Shown: piece after piece, positions 16,857 through 26,715 of the stretch
Layout: each line of letters starts with the position of its first letter
Numbering within the stretch: the stretch's first letter is position 1
Assembly: GCA_900473175.1 (NCBI GenBank)
Contig: UCKM01000025.1
Coordinates: forward strand, 1-64,000
Direction of reading: 5' to 3'
DNA from: Hyphomicrobiales bacterium
GTDB taxonomy: Bacteria; Pseudomonadota; Alphaproteobacteria; Rhizobiales; Rhizobiaceae
DNA: 64,000 nucleotides
Made by a program: the position numbers and the translations under genes
The notes under the pieces: model-generated
Told to the model about the DNA's origin: nothing
Seen by the model: only the letters and a program-made list of their open reading frames with translations
Databases searched by the model: none

Positions 16857-19118
16857 ATGACGGCGGAAAAGCAGAAGATCATCAGCTTTGTCATGAGCGG
16901 CGGCGTTGGATCGCGGCTCTGGCCCTTGTCGCGCGAGGACTTTCCCAAGCAATTCCACAATCTTTCCGGCCAGGGTTCGATGCTGCTGCGCACGGTCAAG
17001 CGCATGGCTGCACGGGATGGAGATGCGGTTCCAGTCTATCTGCTCGCCTCCGAACGCCATGCCGGCCGCATCAGTCATGATCTTGCCGGTATCGACCTTG
17101 CCGGTGGCAGGCCGGTTCTTGAGCCGATGGGCCGCAACACGGCGTCTGCCGTGGTGTTGGCAACCGAAGTCACTTTGCGCGAGCATGGCGACGAGTTGGT
17201 GCTCGTCGTCCCATCCGACCACGAGATCACTACCGATCGTGATTTCTGGAATACAGTCGAGGCCGGCGTCGAGGCAGCGCGGGGAGGGCGCATCGTGGTT
17301 TTCGGCATCAAGCCTGATCGGCCGGAGACGGGCTTCGGCTATATCGAAGTGGGACCACAGGCCAAAAATACGCGCGATGTAGTGCGCTTCGTCGAAAAGC
17401 CCGATGAGGCAACGGCAAAGCAATATCTCGAATCCGGCAACTTCCTCTGGAACGCCGGAATTTTCCTTTTCCGCGCCAGCGTCATGCGCGACGCCTTCAG
17501 TGCTTATGCGCCGGAGATCTGGGTTAAGGCCGTGGCTGCCCTCGATGCTGCCGACACAAATATCTCCGGGACCTATCTCCCGCATGAACTTTATGCCGCC
17601 GTGCCGTCGATTTCGGTGGACTATGCCATCATGGAACGCGCAACAGACATCGCCCTCGTTCCGGCGACCTTTCGCTGGAACGACCTCGGCTCCTGGCAGT
17701 CTCTGCTTGACGTCGGTTCGGTGGATGCCAACGGCAACGTCATCGTCGGCGATGTTGTTGCCATCGATTGCGAGCACAGCTATCTGCGCAGTGAGGGCGG
17801 CCTGCTTTCAGTCGTGGGGCTGCGCGATACCGCCGTCGTCGCAACTGCGGATGCAACCTTCGTCGCACCGGTCAGCGAGAGCCAGAATGTGCGCAAGATT
17901 GTCGAGCAGCTGGAAAAGTCCGGCCGGCTCGAAACCAAGTTCACGCCATCGCAGGATCGGCTGCCGCAAGTAGGCGCCTATGCCAATCGCGTCAGGCATT
18001 GGCTGTTCAACGAGACGCTGCCCCTATGGTCGACGATAGGCGTAGATGAGCGTTACGGCGGCTTCCATGAAGCGCTGTCGTTCGAAAGCACACCTGTTGC
18101 CAAGCCCAAGCGCATGCGCACGATCGGGCGCCAGATCTATGCCTTTGCCGTCGCGCATGAAATGGGCTGGGACGGACCGGCCCACGCCCTGATCGATCAT
18201 GGCATTGACTTCATCACCAGGAACGGCCGAACGGACCGCGGCGGCTGGGTCAAGACTTTCAATCCGGATGGCAGTGTGCTTGATGCGTCCGAGGACGCCT
18301 ATGACCAGTCGTTCATCCTGCTTGCCCTTGCCCACGCCCACAAGGCTGGCCACAAAAGGGCGCTGGCGCTTGGTACGGAAACCTTCGCTTTCATCGATGA
18401 GTATCTCGCCGACGCCCGTCTGACCGGCTTTCTCGAGACTCCCGATGACAAAGGCCTGCGCCGTTCCAATCCCCATATGCATCTGCTGGAGGCCTTCCTT
18501 GCCTGGTATGGGGCAACCGGAAACCGCGATTACCTGCAGCGCGCGGCGCGCATCGTCGACCTCTTCCGGCACCACATGTTCGATGCGGAGACCTGGACGC
18601 TCGGCGAATATTTCAGCCATGACTGGGAACGGGCGCCGGGTGAGAAGGGTGAGTGGACGGAACCCGGACACCATTTCGAATGGGCGTCGCTGCTGGTTAA
18701 TTTTGCCGCAGCCTCCGGGCAGCGGGACATCATTCGTTTCGGCAGGAAACTCTACTCTTCAGCGATCGCCAATGGTTTGAACCGCGCCACGGGCCTTGCC
18801 TATGGTGCGGTATCCAGGCATGGGTTGCCGCTCGATACCAACTCGCGCAGCTGGCCGCAGACGGAAGCCGTCAAGGCGGCGATCGCGCTTGATGGCAATG
18901 GTGGGCCGGATCTGAAGCCCGAGATCGAGGCGCGCGTCGGCCGGCTTTTCCGCTGGCACATCGAACCTGCACCAAAAGGCTTGTGGATTGATCTCATCGA
19001 CGAGACGGGGCGTGCCAAGGCCGAAGATGTTCCGGCCTCGATCTTCTATCATCTCGTCTGCGCGCTTACGCAGTATGTGGACTACGTCGGCAAGAAGACT
19101 GAGACTGCCCACTCATAA
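16857..19118 (+). CDS. GDP-mannose pyrophosphorylase fused to AGE-family isomerase
   Basis: This is a 753-residue bifunctional protein. Residues about 1-350 form a mannose-1-phosphate guanylyltransferase: nucleotide loop GGVGSRLWPLSREDFPKQF, VVPSDHEI, RFVEKP, and FLWNAGIFLF with the FRWNDLGSW motif. The second half, from about 360 (YANRVRHWLFNETLPLW), is an N-acylglucosamine 2-epimerase/mannose isomerase barrel (DERYGGFHE, GRQIYAFAVAHEMGW, HLLEAFLAWY). In classic ManC enzymes the second half is a cupin-type phosphomannose isomerase, so here a different fold appears to fill that role. The product would supply GDP-mannose for surface polysaccharide. The ATG at 16857 was preferred to the GTG at 16842 for spacing to the G-rich ribosome site. 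The gene is monocistronic. Confidence 0.87.
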   Translation: MTAEKQKIISFVMSGGVGSRLWPLSREDFPKQFHNLSGQGSMLLRTVKRMAARDGDAVPVYLLASERHAGRISHDLAGIDLAGGRPVLEPMGRNTASAVVLATEVTLREHGDELVLVVPSDHEITTDRDFWNTVEAGVEAARGGRIVVFGIKPDRPETGFGYIEVGPQAKNTRDVVRFVEKPDEATAKQYLESGNFLWNAGIFLFRASVMRDAFSAYAPEIWVKAVAALDAADTNISGTYLPHELYAAVPSISVDYAIMERATDIALVPATFRWNDLGSWQSLLDVGSVDANGNVIVGDVVAIDCEHSYLRSEGGLLSVVGLRDTAVVATADATFVAPVSESQNVRKIVEQLEKSGRLETKFTPSQDRLPQVGAYANRVRHWLFNETLPLWSTIGVDERYGGFHEALSFESTPVAKPKRMRTIGRQIYAFAVAHEMGWDGPAHALIDHGIDFITRNGRTDRGGWVKTFNPDGSVLDASEDAYDQSFILLALAHAHKAGHKRALALGTETFAFIDEYLADARLTGFLETPDDKGLRRSNPHMHLLEAFLAWYGATGNRDYLQRAARIVDLFRHHMFDAETWTLGEYFSHDWERAPGEKGEWTEPGHHFEWASLLVNFAAASGQRDIIRFGRKLYSSAIANGLNRATGLAYGAVSRHGLPLDTNSRSWPQTEAVKAAIALDGNGGPDLKPEIEARVGRLFRWHIEPAPKGLWIDLIDETGRAKAEDVPASIFYHLVCALTQYVDYVGKKTETAHS

Positions 19119-19130
19119 ATGGCCGCCAGC

Positions 19131-19574
19131 CTACTTTGCGGCTTGGGTCTCGGCGCCAAGTAGGTAGCCTCCGTCCCAGTGCCAGATCTGCTTGTCGTCA
19201 ACGGTGACCTTGACGATCGCCTGGAATCCGGCAAGCGTCCCGCTGCCGGCATGGAAGGCACAGGTCCCGAGCGGCGGGCTGGCCGTATCGTAGACGACGC
19301 AGTATCCGACCGCCGAGTCTCCGTTTCCAACGGCAATGACTGCGGCGCTGCTGCTGAAAAGCGGACTGCCGGTTACCGGCCCATAGTATAAGATCTTGGT
19401 GCCCACCGGGATCGCCGCGAGATTCGACTCCGTAATGGTGCAGAAGCTCGGGGTCTCGCCGGAGTATTGGCTACATTCCTTAGAGATCTTAAGCGGTTGC
19501 ATTTGCGGCGCAGCGAACGCCACGGACGCCAGTGCCACAATGGTGCCAGCCGACAGGATCAACAGTCTGCTCAT
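19131..19574 (-). CDS. Small secreted protein of unknown function
   Basis: This 147-residue protein has a Sec signal peptide (MSRLLILSAGTIVALASVAFA). The mature part has four Cys (ECSQY, SFCTI, GYCVV, GTCAF), consistent with two disulfides in the periplasm, and is beta-rich with short Gly/Ser turns. The start at 19574 has a strong GGGAGGGG ribosome site; an earlier ATG would add seven residues without one. I do not recognise the family. It lies tail-to-tail with the GDP-mannose gene and ahead of betB on the same strand, 134 bases away. Confidence 0.75.
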   Translation of the reverse strand: MSRLLILSAGTIVALASVAFAAPQMQPLKISKECSQYSGETPSFCTITESNLAAIPVGTKILYYGPVTGSPLFSSSAAVIAVGNGDSAVGYCVVYDTASPPLGTCAFHAGSGTLAGFQAIVKVTVDDKQIWHWDGGYLLGAETQAAK

Positions 19575-19708
19575 TGCCCCCTCCCTATGGTCCAAATGAC
19601 TGTTGAAATTTTACTCCTTATCTGCGCTCCTAGCAATTCGCTGTGAGTATCTTCCGGGCCAGGGGTTCCCGTCTGCCTCGCCGCCGTCGGCTTGCAATGA
19701 AACCAGAC

Positions 19709-21172
19709 CTAGTAGGGACTGTCGACCTTACCTGTTTCCACATAGACCGATTTGATCTGGGTGTAGTGGTAGAGTGCCGCCATGCCGTTCTCGCGGCCGA
19801 CACCCGATTGTTTGAAGCCGCCGAACGGCATTTCGACCGGCGCGAGATTATAGGTGTTGATCCAGCACGTGCCGGCCTTGAGCTGGCCGATGACACGATG
19901 GGCACGTGACAGATCCCTGGTGAAGACGCCTGCCGACAACCCGAATTCGGTGTCATTGGCGCGAGCGATCACTTCGTCCTCGTCCTTGAAATCAAGCACG
20001 GCCATGACCGGCCCGAAGATTTCTTCGCGGGCGATGACCATGTCGTCGGTGACATTGGTGAAAATCGTTGGCTCGACGAAGCAGCCGCCTTCAAAGCCCT
20101 GCATCTGCGGCACGCCGCCGCCGAAATGCAATGTCGCCCCTTCAGCCTTGCCCTTTTCGATATAGGAAACAACCTTGTCGCGCTGGGATGCGTTGACCAG
20201 CGGGCCGAGATGTATTTCCGGATCGAGCGGATCGCCGAGGCGGATCGCTTTGGTGCGCGTCGTCAGCCGATCCAGGAACTGGTCCTTGATCCCGCTCTGC
20301 ACGAAGACGCGCGTACCATTGGAGCAGACCTGACCGGTGGAATAGAAATTGCCGAGCAGCGCACCGCCAACCGCGTTTTCCACGTCGGCATCATCGAAAA
20401 TGATGAGCGGCGACTTGCCGCCAAGCTCCATGGTCGCGTGCTTCATGTGCGAGCCTGCCTGGGCCAGAACGCGCTTGCCGGTCGGGACCGAGCCAGTGAG
20501 TGAAACCTTGGCGACGAGCGGGTGGTCGACAAGCTGCGAGCCGACATCGCCAAAACCCTGGAGCACATTGAACAACCCATCCGGAAGCCCTGCCTCCTTG
20601 TAGACCTCGGCAAGCGCGAGGGCCGAGAGCGGCGTGTTCTCGGAAGGTTTGAAGATCATGGCATTGCCGGCTGCAAGCGCCGGTGCGGATTTCCAGCCGG
20701 CGCCCTGGATCGGGTAGTTCCATGCGCCGATTCCCACGCAGACGCCCAGGGCTTCGCGCCGCGTATAGGCGTAGGAGCCGCCAAGCTCGATCATCTCGCC
20801 GTTGAACCCGGCGATGATGCCCCCGTAGAATTCCAGCGCATCAGCTGCCGAAGCAGGGTCGGCCACCAAGGTTTCCTGGATGGCTTTGCCGGTGTCCAGC
20901 GTCTCGAGCTCAGCGATCTCCGCGTTGCGCGCACGCAGGATGTCGGCGGCACGGCGCAGGATGCGGCCGCGCTCAACCGGCTTCAATGCCGCCCAGGCCG
21001 GCTGCGCCGCTGCTGCCGCCTGGATCGCCTGCTCAATAAGATCTGGGGTCGCACCAAAAAGCCTGGCGATCGTCTCGCCAGTCGCCGGATAGATCACATC
21101 GAGCGGCTTACCCGCCTTGTCTTCGACAAAACGGCCATTGATGAAATGCGATGCCTTGGGTTGCGCGCGCAT
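19709..21172 (-). CDS. betB: Betaine aldehyde dehydrogenase
   Basis: This NAD(P)-dependent aldehyde dehydrogenase of 487 residues oxidises betaine aldehyde to glycine betaine, the last step of the choline pathway. Family hallmarks are [23 protein letters not shown], the catalytic Glu region [13 protein letters not shown] and the catalytic Cys in [13 protein letters not shown]. The C-terminal SGVGRENG is typical of BetB. GGAG lies upstream of the ATG. It is the last gene of the bet cluster here and is separated from betA by 197 bases containing an inverted repeat; in Sinorhizobium the order is betICBA, so betA and betB are swapped. Confidence 0.95.
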   Translation of the reverse strand: MRAQPKASHFINGRFVEDKAGKPLDVIYPATGETIARLFGATPDLIEQAIQAAAAAQPAWAALKPVERGRILRRAADILRARNAEIAELETLDTGKAIQETLVADPASAADALEFYGGIIAGFNGEMIELGGSYAYTRREALGVCVGIGAWNYPIQGAGWKSAPALAAGNAMIFKPSENTPLSALALAEVYKEAGLPDGLFNVLQGFGDVGSQLVDHPLVAKVSLTGSVPTGKRVLAQAGSHMKHATMELGGKSPLIIFDDADVENAVGGALLGNFYSTGQVCSNGTRVFVQSGIKDQFLDRLTTRTKAIRLGDPLDPEIHLGPLVNASQRDKVVSYIEKGKAEGATLHFGGGVPQMQGFEGGCFVEPTIFTNVTDDMVIAREEIFGPVMAVLDFKDEDEVIARANDTEFGLSAGVFTRDLSRAHRVIGQLKAGTCWINTYNLAPVEMPFGGFKQSGVGRENGMAALYHYTQIKSVYVETGKVDSPY

Positions 21173-21211
21173 GGTGGTCTCCTTGGTGTCATAACTATCA
21201 GCATAAGCTCT

Positions 21212-21337
21212 GTGTGTGGTTCGACAAGCTCACCATGAGGGAGCTGGCTGGATTGCAATGATAATCGTCGACGCTCTCAGTCGTCAGATCCTGCAAAGCA
21301 CAAGCTTCCTTCATGGTGAGCTTGTCGAACCACGCAC
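21212..21337. repeat. ~29-bp inverted repeat inside the bet operon
   Basis: The arms at 21212-21240 and 21308-21337 are reverse complements over about 29 bases with one substitution and one extra base, separated by 67 bases. The arm core GGTTCGACAAGCTCACCATG is a sequence I recall as widely dispersed in alphaproteobacterial genomes. It sits between betA and betB, where the RNA hairpin could attenuate transcription or protect the betA message. Confidence 0.75.
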
Positions 21338-21369
21338 AACCGGAAAGCTGCGAAAAGAACAATCGCACC

Positions 21370-23019
21370 TCATCGATCGCTTATTTGCCAACGGGGATTG
21401 CTCCACGGTTCCTGGTTGGAACGCGGCAAGGGATCGCGGCCCAAAATATGATCGGAGGCTTTTTCGCCCGTCATGATCGAAGGTCCGTTCAGATTGCCGT
21501 TGGTGACGCGCGGGAAGATGGAGGAATCGGCAACCCGAAGCCCCTCGACGCCGATAACGCGGCACTGCGGATCGACCACCGCCATAGGATCGCTTGCGGC
21601 GCCTATCTTGCAGGTGCCGCATGGATGAAAGGCACTTTCTGCATGTTCGCGCAGGAAGTCGTCGATCTCATCGTCCGATTGAACATGCGGCCCCGGTGAA
21701 ATCTCCCGGCCGCGATAGGGATCGAGCGCTGCCTGGCCGAAGATTTCGCGCGTCAGGCGCACCGCGTGGCGGAAATCGGCCCAGTCCTCGGGGTGCGACA
21801 TATAGTTGAAAACGATCTTGGGCTTTTCGAAAGGGTCGGAGGAGCGCAGGGTGACGCTGCCACGCGACTTCGAGCGCATGGGACCGACATGGGCCTGGAA
21901 CCCATGTCCCTTGACCGCCGCCTTGCCGTCGTAGCGAATGGCGGCGGGCAGGAAATGATACTGGATATCCGGGTAATCCACGCCCGCCTTCGACCGCACG
22001 AAAGCAGCGGATTCGAAGTGATTGGTTGCGCCATCACCGCTCTTGAAGAACAGCCATTCCGCGCCGATCACCGCCTTGGAAAACAACCCGAGCTTGGAGT
22101 TCAACGTGATCGGCTGCAGGCTCTCCTGCTGGATATATACCTCCAGATGGTCCTGCAGGTTCTGCCCGACCCCCGGCCGGTTGGCTATGACCTCGATACC
22201 ATTTTCCTTTAGATGCCCTGCAGGACCAATGCCGGACAGCATCAACAGCTTGGGGGAGTTGATGGACGAAGCAGCGATGATCACCTCGCGGCGGGCGCGA
22301 ACGGTCTCGGTCTTACCGCGCCTTTCGATCTCAACGCTGGTGGCGCGCCCATTCTCGATCACAATCTTGCGCGCAAAGCCATTGACGAGATTGACATTCT
22401 TGCGCTTCAGCGCCGGGCGCAGATAGGCATTCGCTGTTGACCAGCGGCGGCCTTTATAGATTGTCTGTTCCATGGCGCCAAAGCCTTCCTGCTTGGAGCC
22501 ATTATAGTCGTCGGTGACCTCGAAACCGGCCTCGCGCCCCGCATCGACGAAGGCGTGGAACAGTGGATTGTCGCGGCGCCCGCGCTGGACACGCAAGGGA
22601 CCATCCGTTCCTCGCCAACCGGGTTCGCCGCCCTGCGAATGTTCCATTCGCTTGAAATAAGGTAGCACGTCCGCATAGGACCATCCGGTTGCGCCGCTCT
22701 CCGCCCAATGATCGTAATCGCGCGCGTGGCCGCGCACATAGACCATGCCGTTGATTGAGGATGATCCGCCGAGGACCTTGCCGCGCGGCGTGACCAGCGT
22801 GCGCCCGCCCAGATGCGGCTCGGGCTCCGAACGGAAACCCCAGTCATAGGTGCTCATGTTCATCGGGAACGACAGCGCCGCCGGCATCTGAATGAACGGC
22901 CCCATATCGGTGCCGCCGTACTCGACAACGATCACCGAATACCGGCCATCTTCAGACAGGCGGTAAGCCATGGCGGAGCCTGCCGAACCCGAACCAATAA
23001 TGACAAAATCTGCTTCCAT
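21370..23019 (-). CDS. betA: Choline dehydrogenase, GMC oxidoreductase
   Basis: This 549-residue flavoprotein of the GMC family oxidises choline to betaine aldehyde, usually passing electrons to the membrane quinone pool. The FAD-binding [15 protein letters not shown], the GMC signatures [19 protein letters not shown] and [16 protein letters not shown], and the C-terminal active-site region [10 protein letters not shown]...[10 protein letters not shown] are present. The ATG at 23019 was chosen because similarity starts there; the frame is open 68 codons further into betC. It starts 8 bases after the betC stop. Confidence 0.94.
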   Translation of the reverse strand: MEADFVIIGSGSAGSAMAYRLSEDGRYSVIVVEYGGTDMGPFIQMPAALSFPMNMSTYDWGFRSEPEPHLGGRTLVTPRGKVLGGSSSINGMVYVRGHARDYDHWAESGATGWSYADVLPYFKRMEHSQGGEPGWRGTDGPLRVQRGRRDNPLFHAFVDAGREAGFEVTDDYNGSKQEGFGAMEQTIYKGRRWSTANAYLRPALKRKNVNLVNGFARKIVIENGRATSVEIERRGKTETVRARREVIIAASSINSPKLLMLSGIGPAGHLKENGIEVIANRPGVGQNLQDHLEVYIQQESLQPITLNSKLGLFSKAVIGAEWLFFKSGDGATNHFESAAFVRSKAGVDYPDIQYHFLPAAIRYDGKAAVKGHGFQAHVGPMRSKSRGSVTLRSSDPFEKPKIVFNYMSHPEDWADFRHAVRLTREIFGQAALDPYRGREISPGPHVQSDDEIDDFLREHAESAFHPCGTCKIGAASDPMAVVDPQCRVIGVEGLRVADSSIFPRVTNGNLNGPSIMTGEKASDHILGRDPLPRSNQEPWSNPRWQISDR

Positions 23020-23027
23020 TGCCGGTC

Positions 23028-24551
23028 TCACTCGCCGCGCGGATAGCGGGCGTTCTCTTCCAATACGTTCAAATCCATATGATTGCGCATGTAGCGCTCG
23101 GATGCCTTCTGCAGGGGCTGGTAGTCCCAGGGGTAGTAGGCACCGTTGCGCAGTGCCTCGTACACAACCCAACGGCGGGCCTGACTTTCGCGGACTGCCG
23201 CATCGAAGGCTGCCATGTTCCATCGCGCTTGGGCTTTTGCGGTGAAATCAGCAAGAAGCTTTGCGTGGCCGGCATCGCCGGCAAGATTTTCCAGCTCGTG
23301 CGGATCCGATTCAAGATCAAAGAGTTGCGCCGGATCGATCTCGCAATGGACGAACTTGTATTTGCCTTCGCGGATGCAGACGAGCGGCGCATTGGAGCCT
23401 TCTGCCGCATATTCCATGAAGACCGGGTTCTGGCGGGTTGCGCCCTGCATGAGCGGGGTGAGATCCTCGCCGTCCGTCCAGGGCAGGACTTCGGCGATGT
23501 CGATGCCGCCGAGTGACGCCAGCGTCGGTGTGACGTCGAGCGTCGATACCGGCTCCTCGACCAGTCGCGGCACAATGCCCTTGCCCGCGATCATCAGGGG
23601 TACGCGCGCCGAGCCTTCGAAAAAGTTCATCTTGAACCACAAGCCGCGCTCACCCAGCATGTCGCCATGGTCCGAGGTGAACACGATGATCGTGTCGTCC
23701 AGCATGCGTGTTGCGCGAAGGACATCAAGGATCTCTCCGACCTTGTCGTCGATATAGGAAATATTGGCGAGATAGCCCTGGCGGGCACGTCGCACCTGGT
23801 CCGGTGTTATCTCGAAAGCTTTGTGGTCGCAGGCCCTTAGCAGGCGCTGCGAATGGGGGTCATGGTCGTCGAAGGCGATTTCGCCAACGGCTGGTTCAAG
23901 CGCTTCCGAGCCCTCGTAGAGGTCCCAATATTTACGGCGCGCCACATAGGGATCGTGCGGATGGGTAAACGAGACGGTCAGGCACCAAGGGCGCCGCGAC
24001 TGTTCATCCTGCTCGCGCGAAAGCTGATAGAGCTTTTGGCGGGCATGGAAGGCCACCTCATCGTCATATTCCATCTGGTTGGTGATCTCGGCGACACCCG
24101 CGCCGGTAACGGAACCAAGCGTGTGATACCACCAGTCGATGCGCTCGTCCGGCTTGCGATAGTCGGGGGTCCAGCCGAAATCGGCCGGATAGATATCGGT
24201 CGTCAAGCGCTCCTCGAACCCATGCATCTGGTCAGGTCCGACAAAATGCATCTTGCCGGAAAGACCCGTGTAATAGCCCGCACGGCGCAGGTGATGCGCG
24301 TAGGTGGGGATGTCGGAGACGAATTCCGCAGCATTGTCATAGACGCGGGTGCGTGAAGGCAGCTGCCCCGACATGAGCGACGCGCGGGCGGGAGCGCAGA
24401 GCGGGGATGCGGTATAAGTCTTGGCGAAACGAACCGAACGCTTGGCTAGTCCCTTCAAATGCGGCGCATGAATGAACTCCGCCGGTCCGTCGGGAAACAG
24501 CGTGCCGTTCAACTGGTCGACCACTATTATGAGGATATTCGGCCTTGTCAT
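23028..24551 (-). CDS. betC: Choline sulfatase
   Basis: This 507-residue type I sulfatase hydrolyses choline-O-sulfate to choline and sulfate. The formylglycine motif is CAPAR (Cys52, inside [14 protein letters not shown]), and the metal-binding VVDQLNG near the N-terminus and [12 protein letters not shown] are clear. There is no signal peptide, so the enzyme is cytoplasmic and needs choline sulfate uptake; no betaine/choline transporter gene lies in the window. The start overlaps the betI stop (ATGA at 24548-24551). Confidence 0.95.
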   Translation of the reverse strand: MTRPNILIIVVDQLNGTLFPDGPAEFIHAPHLKGLAKRSVRFAKTYTASPLCAPARASLMSGQLPSRTRVYDNAAEFVSDIPTYAHHLRRAGYYTGLSGKMHFVGPDQMHGFEERLTTDIYPADFGWTPDYRKPDERIDWWYHTLGSVTGAGVAEITNQMEYDDEVAFHARQKLYQLSREQDEQSRRPWCLTVSFTHPHDPYVARRKYWDLYEGSEALEPAVGEIAFDDHDPHSQRLLRACDHKAFEITPDQVRRARQGYLANISYIDDKVGEILDVLRATRMLDDTIIVFTSDHGDMLGERGLWFKMNFFEGSARVPLMIAGKGIVPRLVEEPVSTLDVTPTLASLGGIDIAEVLPWTDGEDLTPLMQGATRQNPVFMEYAAEGSNAPLVCIREGKYKFVHCEIDPAQLFDLESDPHELENLAGDAGHAKLLADFTAKAQARWNMAAFDAAVRESQARRWVVYEALRNGAYYPWDYQPLQKASERYMRNHMDLNVLEENARYPRGE

Positions 24552-25141
24552 TGCGTTGCTCCGGCGGCAGCGAGTTTCGTTGTTACGTAATCTTCCACGA
24601 GCGCGATTGCGGACGATGCCTCAGGCGCGCCATTGCGCAGCGCATGGCGAATATAGAGCCCGTCGATCATCGCTCCGGCACCCTCGGCGATCTGTATCGC
24701 AGTCGCGCGATCGGTCAGTTGACCAAGGCCAAAGGCGAGGTTGGAATGGGTGCGTCGGGCATAGATGCGCAGGAGACGGCGCGTTTCTTCCGATTTCTGC
24801 GCATGGACATAAAAGGCCAGCCAGGCAGCCACGGTTTCCGGTGCAAATTGCGATGCTGAGAAGTTGACGGCAATGACGGCAGCAACGCGGGCTGCCGGTG
24901 TCGTTGCACTTTGCAAGGCGGAACGAAGGTCGTTGCCGAGTTCTTTGAGCAGGTGCTGCATCGTCGCGAGGATTAACTGTTCCTTGCCGCCGAAATAATG
25001 GTGGGCGAGCGCGGCGGAAACGCCTGCTTCATGGGCGATCTCGGCAACCGTAACATCCAGCGATCCCCGCTGTCCGATGGTGCGGATAGCAGCATCGATC
25101 AACTCCCGCTTGCGCAGTGGCTCCATTCCGACTTTGGGCAT
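24548..25141 (-). CDS. betI: TetR-family repressor of the betaine genes
   Basis: This is a 197-residue regulator with an N-terminal TetR helix-turn-helix ([26 protein letters not shown]) and a C-terminal ligand domain. The whole protein fits BetI, the choline-sensing repressor. It is the first gene of the cluster and is coupled to betC by ATGA. A perfect 18-base palindrome 36-54 bases upstream is the probable operator, implying autoregulation and induction by choline. Confidence 0.94.
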   Translation of the reverse strand: MPKVGMEPLRKRELIDAAIRTIGQRGSLDVTVAEIAHEAGVSAALAHHYFGGKEQLILATMQHLLKELGNDLRSALQSATTPAARVAAVIAVNFSASQFAPETVAAWLAFYVHAQKSEETRRLLRIYARRTHSNLAFGLGQLTDRATAIQIAEGAGAMIDGLYIRHALRNGAPEASSAIALVEDYVTTKLAAAGATQ

Positions 25142-25177
25142 GATGAGGGACCTCGTTCGGACAGGATATTAATCTTG

Positions 25178-25195
25178 ATTGATTGATCAATCAAT
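25178..25195 (-). promoter_or_regulatory. BetI operator, 18-bp palindrome
   Basis: The sequence ATTGATTGATCAATCAAT is perfectly palindromic and resembles the ATTGA-containing BetI operators known in enterobacteria and rhizobia. It precedes betI by 36 bases. In the remaining ~150 bases up to the thiolase gene no further element is evident. Confidence 0.75.
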
Positions 25196-25342
25196 AAAAA
25201 TTTCAGCGTGATTGTCGCGAAAGGAGTAGGCTGCAGGAGCGCCTTGCATGGATCGATCGAGCAATGCGATCCGTAAACCGCACCTTGAACAAAAGTCAGT
25301 TCATGGTTAGGTCAGTAGGTATGACATTTGTGGAGGAATGAA

Positions 25343-26509
25343 ATGACAGCCTGTATCGTTGGATGGTCGCATTTGCCGTTCGGAAAACTCGAAGGCGAGA
25401 CGGTCGAAAGCCTGATCGTCAAGGCGGCACTCGGCGCGCTCGATCATGCCGGCATCGGCCCGGAAGACGTGGACGAGATTGTACTTGGTCATTTCAATGC
25501 CGGGTTCTCACCCCAGGATTTTACCGCCAGCCTTGTCTTGCAGGCGAGTGACGCGTTCCGGTTCAAGCCAGCCACACGGGTTGAAAACGCTTGCGCAACC
25601 GGCTCGGCGGCGGTGCATCAGGGTATCAAGACAATTCGTGCCGGCGCAGCAAAGGTTGTCCTCGTGGTCGGGGTCGAAAAGATGACCTCGACGCCCGGGC
25701 CGGAGATTGGCAAGAACCTTTTGAAGGCATCGTACCTGGCAGAGGAAGGCGATATTCCTGCCGGTTTCGCCGGTGTCTTCGGTCAGATTGCGGCTGCCTA
25801 CTTCCAGAAATATGGCGACCAATCCGACGCGCTCGCAATGATAGCCGCGAAGAACCACAAGAATGGCGTCGGCAATCCCTATGCGCAAATGCGTAAGGAT
25901 CTGGGCTACGAGTTCTGCCGCCAGGAAAGTGAAAGGAACCCCTTCGTTGCGGGTCCGCTCAAGCGGACGGATTGCTCGCTGGTTTCCGATGGTGCCGCCG
26001 CGCTGGTGCTGACAGATACGCAGACCGCGTTGAAGATGAAGCGCGCCGTCGCATTCCGCGCCGCACAGCATGTCCAGGATTTCCTGCCGATTTCCAGGCG
26101 CGACATATTGCAGTTCGAGGGCTGCGCTGAAGGCTGGAAGCGTGCGTTGAACCAGGCAGGCGTCACCATCGACGATTTGTCATTTGTCGAAACCCACGAC
26201 TGCTTCACCATCGCCGAATTGATCGAATACGAAGCTATGGGACTGGCGAAGCCGGGCGAAGGCGCCAAGGTGGCGCTTGAAGGTCAAACGGCGATGGGTG
26301 GCCGCCTGCCGGTCAATCCGTCGGGCGGGCTCAAAGCCAAGGGCCATCCGATCGGCGCGAGCGGCGTGTCGATGCATGTGCTCTCGTCAATGCAATTGAC
26401 GGGGGAAGCGGGCGGCATACAGGTGCCTGATGCCAAGCTCGCCGGTATCTTCAATATGGGTGGAGCCGCTGTGGCCAATTATGTGTCGGTGCTTGAGCGG
26501 ATCAAGTAA
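25343..26509 (+). CDS. Thiolase, SCP-x / acetyl-CoA acetyltransferase family
   Basis: This is a 388-residue thiolase-fold enzyme of the lipid-transfer-protein (SCP-x-like) subgroup. The nucleophilic Cys lies in VENACATGSAAV, a His occurs in VETHDCFT, and the closing GHPIGASG loop carries the second His. The predicted reaction is thiolytic cleavage or condensation of acyl-CoA, but many members of this subgroup have no known substrate. The ATG at 25343 follows a GGAGG. It stands alone: betI diverges upstream, and a weak hairpin (26516-26532) follows. Nearby propionyl-CoA genes hint at fatty or branched acyl-CoA catabolism, without proof. Confidence 0.82.
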   Translation: MTACIVGWSHLPFGKLEGETVESLIVKAALGALDHAGIGPEDVDEIVLGHFNAGFSPQDFTASLVLQASDAFRFKPATRVENACATGSAAVHQGIKTIRAGAAKVVLVVGVEKMTSTPGPEIGKNLLKASYLAEEGDIPAGFAGVFGQIAAAYFQKYGDQSDALAMIAAKNHKNGVGNPYAQMRKDLGYEFCRQESERNPFVAGPLKRTDCSLVSDGAAALVLTDTQTALKMKRAVAFRAAQHVQDFLPISRRDILQFEGCAEGWKRALNQAGVTIDDLSFVETHDCFTIAELIEYEAMGLAKPGEGAKVALEGQTAMGGRLPVNPSGGLKAKGHPIGASGVSMHVLSSMQLTGEAGGIQVPDAKLAGIFNMGGAAVANYVSVLERIK

Positions 26510-26715
26510 GCGCGCACCGGCTAAATGCCGGTCCTGCCGAATCGGGCACTTTAAGTCCCGGATTCATATTCTCGGTGCCGGCCTGCAAGCCCATGAAATG
26601 ACTCCGGCTTTGGTTGTCGGGCGTGAATTCTACCGGCTTGGTTCGGGGCATGAGACGGCCTATAAAGCCATCCAGCCGGGGTGAATCCGGCCAATGCGTG
26701 AAAGATGTTAATCTC

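Noticed and set aside
12137-21337. The two large inverted repeats considered as ends of one transposable element
   Set aside because: The sequences at 12137-12240 and 21212-21337 are unrelated, each is a self-contained palindrome, and no transposase lies between them.
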